This document shows positions 1 through 12,432 of a stretch of 64,000 nt of DNA, in pieces (within the stretch, counting starts at the first letter, position 1; every line of letters starts with the position of its first letter). Position numbers and translations under genes: made by a program. This DNA is from Reticulascus tulasneorum (Eukaryota > Ascomycota > Sordariomycetes > Glomerellales > Reticulascaceae): contig LSAX01000010.1 of the NCBI GenBank assembly GCA_001557505.1, forward strand, positions 186,001 through 250,000, in the 5' to 3' direction. The notes under the pieces were generated by a model. The model was not told the DNA's origin. It did not search any database and was given only the letters and a program-made list of their open reading frames with translations.

Positions 1-1224
1 TTGTCCTTTCAATTTACCCAGACGGTTCCGGGCGAGGGTTAATATCAATCATCGTCGGACCTCCGGTTTGCTGGGTTTCCTGCCGCCCCCGACCTCATAG
101 CGGGGATGATGCCACTCACGATCATGCGCTATGCTGATGGCGAACAGCAGAAGTCTTTCGGATGAGGAGGATTAACTAGCTAAATTGGGACACGCAATCA
201 TTTCTCCGACAACGAGGAAATTTAGGCGGACCCGGACTCTGCACGAGCTACTATATAGTCGGTTGGATGCTGCCGATATCAAGAGTTCTCAACTAATGAC
301 AATCAATGCTTAGCGAAGAGTGTTCCGACAAAGGTGCTCGCTTACATATGCGCACCTATAATTAGCCGTTGAGCCTCAGGGACCAGATTGTGTGGAACCC
401 TTTCGGCACCGACAAGAACTTGGCAAGCATGACAAGACTGCTAAGCATCTCCTAGCTGCGGGTAGGGATTGAAAACAACTTGGCACGCGCACACCGAAGA
501 TTACAGTACATCGTGACAAGATTTGCCCACCAAAACGGACTGACATACTTACTCTATACTCACTTGAACGTCACCCCAAAGGCATGCATAAGACTGCAGT
601 CCTTCAGATAAAACCTGCATTCTATTTGATTATCTGGGATAAGTTTCTACCTTCGGATTTGAATGGAGTAATTGACATAACTAGCCGCTACGCAAACTCG
701 TACTCGACTAGAATATCATCCATCAAAGCCTACCCGGAATTAGGTCAAAGATATAACAAAAGATAACGCGACTCAGGGAAACAAGCTTAGACGATGAGAC
801 TTCAAGAATCGAAAAAGAAGATTTCAAGGGAGAACCATGTGACGATTTCCACAGACGAGTAAAGATGTATCGCATCTCGTGTAACGCGAGGAGTAGTCAA
901 GGGGTTTTGAGACCCACTGGGAAAGAGTTTCGAAATGTGGACATTTGGTAAATGAACCAAGGACATGGGTATAACAAGAATTGAGAATGTATATCGTAAC
1001 ATTGATTTCTAGATTCAGATAGTGTTTCCGTTTCCTCCATAATAATATGGGATCGCCATTTGCTTCGTTACGTAGTGATAATTAAACATGACGGCAACCA
1101 TATCATATGTTTGAGCCTTTGGCTATAGATATTAGAAGGCAATGCTGCCAATAAGTCAAAAGCCACCTCCATATCTAGGACTCGACGGTCGCCTATACTG
1201 GCTTATCGCCAGCCTCCTCGGGTT
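1..1224. other. gene-free stretch at left edge
   Basis: I see no supportable gene here. The short open frames at 584-766 and 802-1002 have no recognisable domain, no convincing splice partners and no coherent composition. The right end is probably the 3' flank of the minus-strand gene that ends at 1225. Confidence 0.5.
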
Positions 1225-4200
1225 CTAGGCAGGAACCCGCCTACTATGTTTACGTATGATATGTTTCTCCATGATAGTCCTGCGGCTGAAGAGACGATCA
1301 CATTGAGAACAGGAAAAGAGACTGTGCGACAAATCTGGGTCGATGTGACCTCTATCGGGCGACACTGGCGGGCTAATTTTAGGTATCATTTGATTAGGCC
1401 ATGAAGATCCGGGTTTCGAGGGCGCAGATAAAGTGGCATGGGGGCGACCAGAGCTGCTGCCTTTGCCAGACGGCGGCTGTGATGTATTGGGAGGTTGGTG
1501 GAACGATGGTGGTTTCCTGCCCATGTCGCTGCCGTTCGTCATGACAGGGATTGGATTCGCTTCCAGAGGCATACTCATCGTTCCCGTTGACGAATGGGGA
1601 CTAGTGGGCGGTGGGCGAGTTGGATCATGGTGCCGATGTTGCTGTGGCGGCACGTGAGGAGATTCAGTAAAAGACCTTGGTGCTTCAAAGTGTGGCCGAG
1701 GAGCCAGAGGTACTGGGGATGTCAGGGATTTGTTCTTAGGTGCTGGCTGCTCTTGATCTGGGCACCTTGCTACCCAAAGCCCTTCTGAAATTTGCAGAGG
1801 TGGGGCCGAAGGCTGCCAATGCTGCCTCAAGGTTTCAAGGCTCGGCCGCATAGGTGTAGAGCTGGTGACGGAGTGACTATGTTCAGGTGGCTTGGGTGAA
1901 ATAGGGATTATTCCTTGTGCGTTTCCTAAGGCTTGTAAATAGATACCCCCAACCGGCTCCAATGCTGGGTTTGACACTGGGATAGATGTAACTGGGCGTT
2001 CTGGGCGAGTAGGCTCGATAAACTGGTTCAGCGAAGGTAAACTATCTGTACTTGTCTGACTTGCCGACTGGTGCGAAGTCTGGCCTGAGAAAATTCCTTG
2101 ACTTGTAGAATCCAGAGCCGTGGTGAGATTTGGAGCTCCAGAGTTGTGAATAGTACCACCTCGCTCGTTATTATCCGTTCTGATTTGGCTTGGTTGGCAA
2201 CTGTAGTCTTGCGTAGCAATATCCTGTAGCTTGAGTAGTGATTGCGCCTCTGGCGGCCTCATGATCGGCTGTACCTGGTTGAAATAGGCTCTTTGTGAGG
2301 AGACGTCCTCCTCTGTGGCTGTAGCAGCTTTGCCAGGGTTCTCGTCCTGGTTGGTAGAAACTAGAAGATCTGTTATCGCCAAGTAAGTACGGATTGCCTC
2401 GGAAGTGCGATGTACGGCTAAGGGTTCGGATGCCTGCAAGCTGGTAGTATCCTCCTGCGACGTTTCCGAATTGATCACGATGGGCGAGGAAGGCAATAGT
2501 TGCACAGACTGGCTTGACTCTATCTTGGATGCCTGAGACTGCATTCCTGGAGATTTGTTGGACAGCTAGCTCAGTTTGCAATACCGTTCTAGCTTCGGGT
2601 TGATTCTCGATCAAAGTTGTATCATCTGCCAGAGAAGTTCGCCGAGAATCCGATATTTCCTCGCCATATTCGAGTGGCAAAAGCCTTACCGCAGCCAGTG
2701 CATCGAATGCTAAAGCGGTCATGGTCTCGGAAACAGAACGTATCGCTGCGGCACTGGCACTCTGGCTGTAGAGTGATTCGACGGCAAGTTGCTCTGCTTG
2801 CTCAGACGTTCCCCACGACTGGTTTTGTGACATAAATGCCGCGGTGAAGGGGCGTCCGGCGCCAGCAATGGTTATTGTGCTATCAATGTCTATGTGCGGC
2901 TGCTCTGATGATGAGTATTCAGTGGAAGTCGTGCTGGCCGCCAAGGAAATATATGATGCGGTATCGAATCCCACTTCCATGTCATTGTCGCTTTGAATAT
3001 CCCCCTCTCTCGCATCACCTACCATCTCAACATCAAAGTCCCGAAGACTAATATGCCCACGGTCACTATCCTGTTCCAATTCCGTAACTTCTGACATGGC
3101 CACATCTTGTTGATCGTTACTCATAGCTGGACTGTCGATGCTGGCGTTTTGGTCGTAAGGGTAATGAAACTCATCATTGAAGGAGTGATCTGATTCATCG
3201 CTAGGTCTCGCAAAGGAGATCGATCGTCGTGCATCATCGACAGCTCCGGCGCCGTTCTCCTCTGTCCCACCATGGCTGCTAGGTGAAGTAGAGGCACTCA
3301 TGGTCATGTCAATAAGGACTGCTCCTTCCTGAGGACAAGCTTGACCCGCTGCTTATCGCTGGTTCGTCAGTACTAACACAGAGCGCAGATTAGGTTTCTA
3401 GTGGATAACACACCATAGGTATCTCTAGAACACGTAGGTGTATCTTGGTGCAGTGGCTTTGTACTTTTAAGTGTGCGCAACATCCCAGAGAATCTCAGCG
3501 CCACGTCATAGCCATGAACCGGCAGGTTTTCAGGATCATATTCACTGAACGGCCGGAGTTGACTCGCCGGCAACCAACCCAAGAAATCCGGGGACGGGAA
3601 TGGGAGATACCCTTCCAAGGGCATTGTCTGATCATCATCGAAGTACATAATGGGGAACTTTCGTCTATGAACATTCGGCTGTCCGTCTTTGAAGCCCTCT
3701 GCCCATCCATAGATGGCATGACTGCTCTTGTTGGATTCATAGCAAACGGGGATATGACCTTTCACGAGGTGCGTGTCGGAAATGGATCCTGATATTCCCA
3801 CTGTTTCGAGATCCCCCATAGGCAATCTGATGACAGCGTACCAACCCGTGGCAGCGCCTGAAGCGGTTCTAGAGCGCCAATATCCAATATAAGGCTTGCC
3901 TACTTCAGGATCAGGTATCCCATCAAACGACTTTAACGGTCGCTGGGTTTGTTGGGCAACTGGACTTTCCCCCGATTTGCCGCCCTTTCCGCGTCGCCCA
4001 TATGTCTTCTGCTGGGAGCGTGGATGGGAAGAAGAACCAGCTTCCTCTTGGGGACTTGTGCTTTCTTCTCGCTCCGTTCTCCGGGAATCCGTGGAAATTC
4101 TACCCCCAAGGACTTGATATCCAGCTCTCAGTGCAGCGGAAAACCTAACATTGTTCTGCACAGCTTTGCTTGCATCGCAATTAAGTACTTGAATGCCGAG

Positions 4201-5349
4201 TTTCTGGATAGCTACGGAGGTTCCTCGAACCGATTGACCATGTAATCTGCTACGGAGATGTACACCAGCCCCAAGGATTGGGTTGGACCCGAAATGTACA
4301 TCATGATCGTCGCACCGGAGAATAAACCAGTCCCCGCTGTCTTTGGGAAACTGGATGATCCTGTGCTTGTACTTGGAATGACCGTTCTGGAATACTTCAT
4401 CAAATTCGAGGGTCTTCGGCGGCTGCTTCTTCTGCCCAGATGGAGCATTCTTCTCTTTACCCGAATTCGGGTTACGAGAAGAGGACGCCCGATTGCCATC
4501 ATCCGCCGTGACTCGTTTGCGCTTTTGTGTGCGCTGATCATTACTGGGCGGAACGTCTGATGCTCGCTTTCCCTGCAGACATGCAAGTTAACTCAAGGTT
4601 GCCTGTCGGCGTTGGGGAGAGTGACTCACTCTTCCGGCCCCTTGCGGTGGGGGGGCTATCCGTTCTGTATCAGGAAGAGAGTGACTCCGGGGGCGTGCCC
4701 TAGTCGACCCGGGTTCTGGGGAAAGTCGTTTCGGTGCCTTGCGATCACGCGCCGATCGTCGGATTTGTTGTTGAACGTCTGGCTGTGGAGTCTCCGCCTC
4801 TATCGAGCTTCGTTGCAGATCATTTTCAGCCGCCGCATCGTCTTGTTGAGATGGGGAGTGTCCAGCCGCTGGCCCGGCCCCGGCCTCGGTTTCGGTTCCC
4901 GATTGATCCCTGCTTTCAGCTGCTGATCGTGGTGGCGTGCCGGGTGGGCTCTGTCGTTGTGTATCAAGGTGAGGGTCATCTCGGTTCAGAGGCTGGGGCG
5001 AGTTAGCAATCCCTGTCCAAACAGACCAGCCAAGAGGTGGAGGGCTTACATTATGCCGACGGGCGGCTTCTGCTAGTTGCCTATCCTTCTTAGCAGCCTC
5101 GTAATTGTTGCGTAGTTGTGTGATCCTATCCCGGAGTCCTTCATTCTCTCGCTGCAGTTGCTGGATTTTCTGTTCATTTCCGTCGACTTGATCCTGAAGG
5201 GCTGGCAGTTCCTGCTCGTAGGCTGACCTCGCGGCTCGCTCGTTATTAATTGTTTCCGAGACGATTCTATTGATTTCTTGATGTAATCGCGTGATTTGGG
5301 CGTAGATCCCCGCTGTAGCGGGTATGCGGTCGCGTGGATCATCTGCCAT
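1225..5349 (-). CDS. coiled-coil / C2H2 zinc-finger protein of unknown function, 5 exons, 1299 aa
   Basis: Five exons join in frame: 5349-5050, 4992-4630, 4572-3414, 3348-2585 and 2538-1225. The introns are 57, 57, 65 and 46 nt. Intron 1 (GTAAGC, branch GCTAAC) and intron 2 (GTGAGT, branch GTTAAC) are near consensus; intron 4 (GTATTG...TGCAG) is weaker but restores the frame. The start is the ATG at 5349, because the frame upstream offers only a TTG. Residues about 20-95 form a coiled coil. A basic Pro/Ser/Arg-rich linker follows. Exon 3 holds a globular region with a Cys/His-rich stretch (ILRCDDHDVHF) and a Trp/Tyr-rich module (WRSRTASGAATGWYAVIRLP). A long acidic then Pro/Ser-rich region follows, and one C2H2 finger lies at about 1272-1293 (C-x2-C-x12-H-x4-H). 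I recall similar uncharacterised proteins in other filamentous ascomycetes, but assign no function. A nuclear or DNA-binding role is inference from the finger. Exon 4 could instead start a separate gene at the ATG at 3307. Confidence 0.75.
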
Positions 5350-7136
5350 ACCGTGATAGTGGGGTAAAGTCGACAATTTGGGGAGAGCAAATCATGTCCA
5401 GACAAACAAGAGGGTCGACGTGCGATGAACCATCTTTGTGTTTAAAAGTAGGCTAGTCTCCGTCAGCTAATGAGACGGGTGGAATCATTTGAAATTCATC
5501 CAAAGCGAAAGCGAAAGACGGGAGTAGAGGAGTAGAGGAGTAGAGGAGTACTGGTAATGTGAATTCAGGAGGGCGGGTATGTGTTGTTGGTGATGAGATG
5601 TGATGACATGCATTAGGTCTGGACCAGTTATCCGGAGTGGCCATTTTGGGTATATCGTAGGGCGGGGATCTCCCAAGGCGATCTGCAACAGCAAACCAGG
5701 GTACCGGTTACGTCGCGGGCGGAAACCCAGACCACACCACAGTAACTTAAACGGCAACGACTAGCGTATCCTGCCCGACTCCATGCATGCCCATCCGATC
5801 TGTGATCCACGGTGATGTAAAATCCGGCCATAAAGGCTGGGAGCCAAACAGACTGCCAAGTGCGTGACGGTAAGATGCGGTGTACAAATGGAGTGCTTGT
5901 CGAGTGGCGTCTAGCGGGCACATCATATCCTGGTCTTCCGCCTTTCGATTTTATTGTAGGATGCTATAAACTCTTCACCTCCATTGAACAGGATGGGTAC
6001 CGACAACCCCGCCAACTAATCAATAGATGACGAAGAGGAAAGGGCGAATTAGTCTAAAGAGATTGTTAACTATGCATTTCTGTGCATTCAATGATCTCTG
6101 TCTCTCTGGCGCAGCTAGTATGATCCTGGGAGGTGACTGGCTACCCTTCCGCCAAAAGCCTTAGGACTGAGTATCTGCTACCCTCGTGGAGGGCTGGCTG
6201 CATACTTGCGTATCTCGTGCCTCGAATCGACCATTCAGATGTTTACAAGTGTATAGCAATATGCGGCTGGTGGGTTGGTAACACAGCCTTTTCCTATGGC
6301 ACGGAGGAGTAAATGCACATTGATGTATAGGGACAACTACTTGCCGCAACCAGATTAGCGACAGGTATTGGCATTGATTTGTCGGTGTTAGCCACCAGCC
6401 ATTTCTCTTGGCACTCCTAGCCTTGCCTGAAAAGTGATTGGTCCCTTCGTACCCGGTAATTGGGTATCTGTTTTGCAAATAGTTACCGCCGTTCAGGTCC
6501 ATCTCCTTCGACCTAACCGCCACCGTGCGTTCCCTCAACAGCTTCAGGTTTCTTTCGGTCTACTACGTAGTATATTGAAGTACCAACATTACAGGCTGTG
6601 ATCGGCACCGTCATATTGGATGCGCATGAACTAGCGAGAATGTTTCCGTTCCGCTGCCATGTTAGACCGCATCACTCAATAACTAGTCCTTCCGAACTTG
6701 CAGAAGTGGTCGAAGTTGGGTCACGGTTAATACAGCACCGGACCTAGCAAGAGGCCCCGACCACCGATTGACACAGCAGGTGTCAGTCGACCAAGTTCAA
6801 TTTGCTAATAACAAGACCACTGTTTCCTTCCCGGTGCATACTCTCGCTCGGTATGCCGCTGCAAATATTTCCGCCCTGACGATCCTCGTTTTCGGAGTGT
6901 TAGCTTCCAACTCTCATCTGTGAACATCGGGTCGGTGTGGACTAAGCTTGTATATTGATGTGCTTAGAGCTAGAAGACATTTTGCCAGAATTACGTGGAC
7001 AAATCGCCCGAATGAGAGACTACAAATCAATACGAAAATTTAGGGAATATAGGGAAATGTCCCGTTGCCAACACCAACTTGAGGAATCCACACATAGCCT
7101 AGACTTCGGTCTGGTATTGAATTAGAAGGAGCCACG
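5350..7136. other. intergenic region with a short tandem repeat
   Basis: No gene is supportable in this 1.8 kb. The right part lies downstream of the small secreted protein gene at 7137-7523, and the left part is the promoter side of the coiled-coil/C2H2 gene. Open frames such as 6161-6538 on the minus strand have no recognisable features. Confidence 0.5.
5522..5550. repeat. octamer tandem repeat (GAGTAGAG), about 3.6 copies
   Basis: The 8-base unit GAGTAGAG is repeated head to tail 3.6 times without mismatch. It lies about 170 bases upstream of the ATG at 5349, probably in that gene's promoter or leader. No function can be read from it. Confidence 0.85.
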
Positions 7137-7523
7137 CTAAAAGACAGACAGACTCACAGAATCGGTGGCCACGGCTGCAATGTAAGCGACACTCAGGACG
7201 ACCCCATCCTCGTTACTACCACGCTGCTTGATAGCCTACATGTCTTCGTTAGCTTTCACCGGCCGTGGAATAAGTGTCCTTGTACAGGTGGGTGGTTCAC
7301 TTACACGAGCCTTGTTAAGAGCCTGGATGGACTCTGGGGTGGCCCTGGCGACAACTGCGTTCTCTGGGACATCTTTGAGCCCAGGCTCATCGGCGTAGGC
7401 GGCCACAATGACAACCCACGGCGCGACGGGTAGCATGGCGTCCGCATTGCCTTCAGTATCCGGAGCCGGCCTGGCGAGGGCCATGGTGGCGGAGAGAACG
7501 AGGGTGGCAACGGAGAGCTTCAT
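7137..7523 (-). CDS. small secreted protein, 105 aa, two exons
   Basis: Exon 1 is 7523-7305 and exon 2 is 7235-7137. They are separated by a 69-nt intron with a perfect GTAAGT donor, an AGCTAACG branch site and an ATGTAG acceptor. The ATG at 7523 is preferred over the non-canonical upstream frame because it opens directly into a signal peptide (MKLSVATLVLSATMALA). The mature part is short, has no cysteine, and carries two hydrophobic stretches, around APWVVIVAAYADEPG and GVVLSVAYIAAVATD. The segment KARAIKQR bridges the splice junction. I do not recognise the family. It lies about 0.9 kb downstream of a minus-strand UstYa-like gene, so it is worth comparing with precursor peptides of fungal ribosomal peptide pathways, though it lacks the repeated cores those usually show. 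The C-terminus could change if there is a further intron near 7155. Confidence 0.6.
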
Positions 7524-8464
7524 TGTTGTTTGGAGTGAATGCGGTTGCTTATGCGAGAAGGGCTGGAGAGTGTAAGTAATGAAAGGCTTCTGTTTCAGAG
7601 GTTTCGGTGGTGCGTATCGGCCATTTATACTTTTGGCATTGAGCAACATTCGATACAAGTCCCTGCAGGACCTCGAATGTAGGTCTATGTCGTAACTTAG
7701 GGGCGGAGAAAATCGGTTTGTCGATCATCCACAATCTACATTCATACCTTTTCGTTGGTCTGCGAAACGATGTCAGCGTGAAGGTCAAGATCTGACAACG
7801 GTCGACTGTAACATGGATCCGCAATATCTTAGCCTCTACGGTCGTGTGACAATGTCGAGAGCTTTTAATCAACATGATGTCGATTGTTAGCTTGATCTTG
7901 TCCACTTATACGGCCGGATTCATACGCGTATCATAAAACCTATCAAACTCTAACTCCATTTTTTTTTGGGTCCGTCTTTAAGTTGCGGAAGCTCGGAGGC
8001 GCACTACAATCATTCATGGAAGGTAGATACGATAGCAACGGACGATCGCCCACAGTTGTGATCCTTCTGCAACCGTGTGACTCCAAGATACTTTCCAGGA
8101 TCGAAGTCATCGATCCCGTCAGAATTGTTTGTCAGTTACGCGTATCGACTGGCAGGAGTTTGTGGCTCAGAGGAACGCTTATGGCTCCACGAAGCTGAGC
8201 TTGTAGCATCCACTCTAATCAATTGCGCACAACTATGGATATATGATCTGACATCCCTTTAACTTCTATAGGAATGTCGCTTTCAATTTTGCCTAGGCTT
8301 TAAGCTTCAATATCTATGATCTGCGGATAATTGTCTACATGCTCCCGATCTCGTAATATGATCTACTTCTTACACGAGGTTGATGCGTAAATCATACTTT
8401 GCAACCCTTGTGCAGCACCTATCCTCGGACCAACTAATTACTTACTTCAAATATTGATAGCCAT
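7524..8464. other. intergenic region
   Basis: This 0.94 kb lies between the small secreted protein gene (its promoter side) and the 3' end of the UstYa-like gene at 8465-9382. The plus-strand frames at 7983-8262 show no domain or splice structure, and I see nothing else. Confidence 0.5.
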
Positions 8465-9382
8465 TTACGCCCAAAAGCCCCAGTACTCAGCATTCTCCTT
8501 CACGTAATCCAGGATCTTGTCAAAGTTGCGGCACGTGTGCAGCGTACTAAAGTCAGGAGTTACTTTGTTGCCCCAATCGACGTTGTTCGCAGTAATGGGC
8601 GTGACGTCTGCTGTGCACATGAGATTAATGCGAAGGATCTCAATGCAATGATCTGCGACCAGTCAGTTTCTGTACGCGTAGCGAGGGGGAGGATTTACCA
8701 AGATGTGCACGGTCAACCTTTTGCAGTTCTGGTTCTGGCTTCGAGTAGTAGTCTGGCCATGTCTTTTTCCGCAGCTCGTTCTACATGGAGCTTTAGACTT
8801 TGGACAGAAATTCGTAACATATAGGAGACTCACCAGACAATGGAGCTGATGGAACACTTCCAACAAGACTTGCACGCCCCCTGAGCCGTCTGGGAAACCT
8901 ACTGTGATGTCCGCGTCTGAGGATTTATTCAGATGTCCTAGTTCGGCTTTTTGAATCCTCAGGCTCCCCGTACCTGCGATCGAAATGCTGTCCCATGCGG
9001 CATCGAGCTCCTTGGTGGGGTGACCACGCCAAACTGAAGGGGCCAGAAACGCACCATCAAAGGTAGTTTGGTGGTATTCAACTGCGCTCATGGCCGGTGC
9101 TTGCGGCGAGGTCAGTAAGGCAGCTGTAAATAGCAAGATGGAACACTTACACCACGTAGAGAGCTTCTCCCCGCACTTTTCTAGACTGACAGTCCGTCTT
9201 CCCACCGCAAAACCTAGGCCGCTTGTCGAGATAAGGAGAGTCCCTAGGATACCAGCGAGGATCCACGACTGAATGTCACGAATGCTGAAGGCGGAACTAT
9301 TGGGGCGAGGCTCTTGTTTCTTCGCAGCTTCTGCATTATCGAAGTCATTTGGAAGCGCTGTATATTTGTTGCGCTCAAACAT
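8465..9382 (-). CDS. UstYa-like (DUF3328) oxidase-family membrane protein, 249 aa, 4 exons
   Basis: Exons 9382-9151, 9081-8834, 8780-8699 and 8652-8465 join in frame across introns of 69, 53 and 46 nt with GTAAGT, GTGAGT and GTAAAT donors. The ATG at 9382 follows a frame that starts upstream without a good initiator. One membrane helix lies at about residues 38-60, giving a short cytosolic tail and a lumenal catalytic part. The two family HxxHC motifs are intact: HQLHC near residue 155 and HLDHC near residue 186. A C-terminal LHTCRNFDKI segment, also typical, follows. DUF3328 proteins act as oxidases or cyclases in fungal ribosomal peptide and related pathways (UstYa/UstYb in ustiloxin synthesis); copper use and exact chemistry here are inference. 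A second member lies head to head at 9713, 330 bp away, so a shared promoter is likely. Confidence 0.88.
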
Positions 9383-9712
9383 TGCACCGATGGAGACTTG
9401 GAACAGGAATAGATGAGGTAACTTCGTTCTGGGAGGCCTGCGTTTTGACTCCGCACGTAGGTCTTTAAATATTGCGAGGTCACCACTGACAAGAAAGTTC
9501 TTAGGGTTACGGCATATGACTGCAGGGGGTGGGGCTGCGGCACGGAATACGAGTATCGGAGCGTCGATCAATAGTCATATACAATGGGAGCTCTGGTCTC
9601 ACGGGGCCCCAGTATATGAGGCTTAGCATTACTGTCATCTTTTTGAGACAATAACTTCCTTCAACCGCCCTGATCTCTCTGTCACCAATTCTACTACCCA
9701 TTTCATTTACAA
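9383..9712. promoter_or_regulatory. shared divergent promoter of the two UstYa-like genes
   Basis: Only 330 bp separate the start codons of the two divergently transcribed UstYa-like genes, so both promoters must lie here. I cannot pick out a specific binding site with confidence. Confidence 0.6.
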
Positions 9713-10835
9713 ATGGCTCACTCAAGAACCTCGACGCCACAAGACTGTGAAGCAGAGAGCAGCAAGGACTGGGAGGAAGATGCTTCCCTGCTGACATCAC
9801 CCAGCGTTCTTGATGCCCCTGCACCGAGAGCCCAGCGATGGATGGCGAGTTTCGTCCCGTGGCTCATCAACGCTATGCTGGTCCTGGTCATCATATACCT
9901 CGCTTCAGCTCGGTACACCGACCGCCCGGCTCGAGGCCCGGCATACTTTGACGGTGCATACTGTAAGTCCGACTGATTTTCCGAGATGCCAACACTGATG
10001 GCGTATGAGAAGCCCCGGCTGGGGAGGCAGTCGAGTATATCCCCAAAGAATTCAAGGTGGGTTTCGGCCAGGATATCTCTCCATACCAGGGATGGCCCGA
10101 CGATACAAAGGACGATCTATGGGAGCAAATGTACGCGAGTAAGTGGATTTTGGACCTTTCCGGGTTGTCACTTGCTTAATTTTCACCTAGAGGGCGTCAC
10201 GCTTCATATTAGCAATCAAGATCACGAGCGACTAGTGAGCAAATCCGAAAAGGTCCCCCTCCCCGGATACCAAGACGACTACATGGTCGGCCTGGACGTG
10301 TTCCATCAACTCCACTGCCTGGTAAGACCCAACGGACCAAAGAGGTAGGAATTGAGCTAATGGAACCAGAACCAGATTCGCATGGGATACTACCCTCGGC
10401 GATATAATACGTCCATGGTCAACCCTGACGGTACGGTAAACTTTGGTCAGTGGATGCATATAGGTATACCTCCCCTCTATAAAAGAAATGGTATTAGGTT
10501 ATTACCTCGACTAACGCCACCTACGACCTCTAGATCATTGTATTGAGTCGATCCGACAATCGATCCTCTGCCACTCAGATATTAGTGTCATCGGATTCCA
10601 GTGGCTGAAAGTGAAGATTATGGAGCCTCAACTGCGGACAGTCCACATGTGCCGCAACTTTGACAAAGTCCAGATATGGGCCTTTGACCGCTGGGTTGAC
10701 TTTACGGATAACAAACGATTGCACGTAGAAAATGGGTCAATCGTCGATTACACAGGCTGGGGACCTAACCCAGAGGAAAACGCACTTGCGGAACATATGC
10801 CGAGTAACTGGAATTATACCAAGGATGACTTGTAG
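9713..10835 (+). CDS. UstYa-like (DUF3328) oxidase-family membrane protein, 300 aa, 5 exons
   Basis: Exons 9713-9962, 10013-10138, 10191-10321, 10370-10463 and 10534-10835 join in frame across introns of 50, 52, 48 and 70 nt, with GTAAG or GTATA donors. An acidic cytosolic N-terminus precedes a membrane helix at about residues 46-66. The family landmarks follow in order: YSPAGEAVEY near residue 84, HQLHC near 164, HIDHCIES near 199, a TVHMCRNFDK segment, and a Trp-rich tail. Both HxxHC motifs are complete, so the protein looks active. DUF3328 enzymes carry out oxidative cyclisation or related steps on peptides and some other fungal metabolites. This one is longer at the C-terminus than its divergent partner at 8465-9382. 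Two family members side by side are common in ustiloxin/asperipin-type clusters. Confidence 0.9.
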
Positions 10836-12432
10836 TCAAGAAGATATTTCCAGTTGTAACCTGTTATTGTTAGATTTGGGTCCGCGTAACCACATATAAA
10901 CAACCTCTGATTAGGTCGTTTGTGCTTCATGACCTTGTAGTCCAATACTTTAGCTTAGTCGCTGACATGTACTTGAACTGGAAATAGCTAGTACGCTTAC
11001 GGACCAATGGAATATATCCACTTTGCCGCTCTCAGGGGTGATTAGTTACGAATCACGAACATCATGGTTATGAATGCAGGGGTTGTCGTCCGGCTCCTCC
11101 GGCGATGATGGAGTAATGCCGTCAGGTCTCACTGCCAAGTTGCAGATCATTTGGAAAACACCACTGTGAATGCAGTCGGTTTATGTAATCTTTAACGCTG
11201 CCTCTGCTTTGAAAGATAAAATGATACTCCTAAAATGTTCCAGGAGGTACCAAAGAGAACCCCAAACCTGAGGTTTAAATCCGCGACGAGCACGGTTCTA
11301 ATTTCCTCCTACGGGCAAGCTCTAAAGACTGAATGCAAGAGTCTAACTTTCCCTTTGACACGCCCAATATCTTCTTAATCTTGAAAGCAATATAAGCTTT
11401 AAATAGTAAAGATAGGGTTCTAAGCAGCAATAAATGGCGAGTGCAGCAGAGACAGCGGGTTTGGATAACTGACAAGACTTCAAGATGTATGTAAGGATTT
11501 TGACGGCGGAATGAAGTTTTTCAGTCGCTAGCAAGGATTCCAAACGTTTAGAAATAGCAAACAGAACAGATGCGGCGGCCCGTTCCCTGCCCTTTTAAGT
11601 TATATCCCTACATCTCCATTGACGAGACATCCTGAGTCAGAATTCTCATTAAGCGAATAGACCAACTGTGTCTCCGGTCTTGCCAGAAATGGAATGGGCT
11701 TTTGTCTAAGACAAGGCGTGGAGAGGCTGGATAACTAATATTAACAGCCATGTGAAACAGCCAACCACTGGATTGAAAAGTATAGGGGGTGGTTGAGGTA
11801 GTCATGTTTAGCGTTTCGTAACTTTAGTACACTACGTAGGCAGTCTACATCTTCATATTTTTGCAGATACGAAAGCAACGGAGCAAAGCCTACCGAAGGC
11901 AACATATTGCTATTCAGGTCCAAGCGCCTTATAACGGGACATCCGGACCTTAGCAAAGCTACATTAGCCGAGTCAATAAGTGCAATCATCCTTTGGGTAA
12001 TTTGCTGGGAATTCTCGTCCTTGCAACCCCGAGTCCTCGTATTCCTTGGAACGGGGTACAGCTGGCTTGGCTGACAAGAAAAAACCTTAACAAGTCCTTG
12101 CGTTCCTTCACCACAGCACACGCGAATCGAGGGATTGGATCCACGTTCCAGGGATACATCTGTTAGGGGCCTACTCCTCTTGCTGCCATCTTAGGCCTAG
12201 ATGGTTGGTCCAAGAGGGCATTATATATATTGAGCAGTGTTGTTGGATATTAATCGCCGCAGCATGCCAAGCTTCCTGATCTATTCTTGGTGCTGGGACA
12301 TTGCCTACTTATTATTTCGCCCTCGAACAACAATCCCGCCCTGGCACTCGAATAAATAACTACCTGTCTCCCTCAAAATCTGTGTCTACGAGTATCAAAT
12401 CGGATACTGAGCTCCTCAATTCAAGTTTCACC
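10836..12432. other. gene-poor stretch
   Basis: This 1.6 kb looks A+T-rich. Minus-strand frames at 11275-11543, 11608-11805 and 11741-12121 are open, but none carries a motif I can defend. The last 130 bases are the leader and promoter side of the cysteine-rich gene at 12433, with a TATATATA sequence near 12224-12231. Confidence 0.45.

Noticed and set aside
11741..12121. Open minus-strand frame upstream of the cysteine-rich gene, faintly like an ankyrin or leucine-rich relic
   Set aside because: No repeat register could be aligned, no start context or splice partners were found, and neighbouring frames do not continue it.
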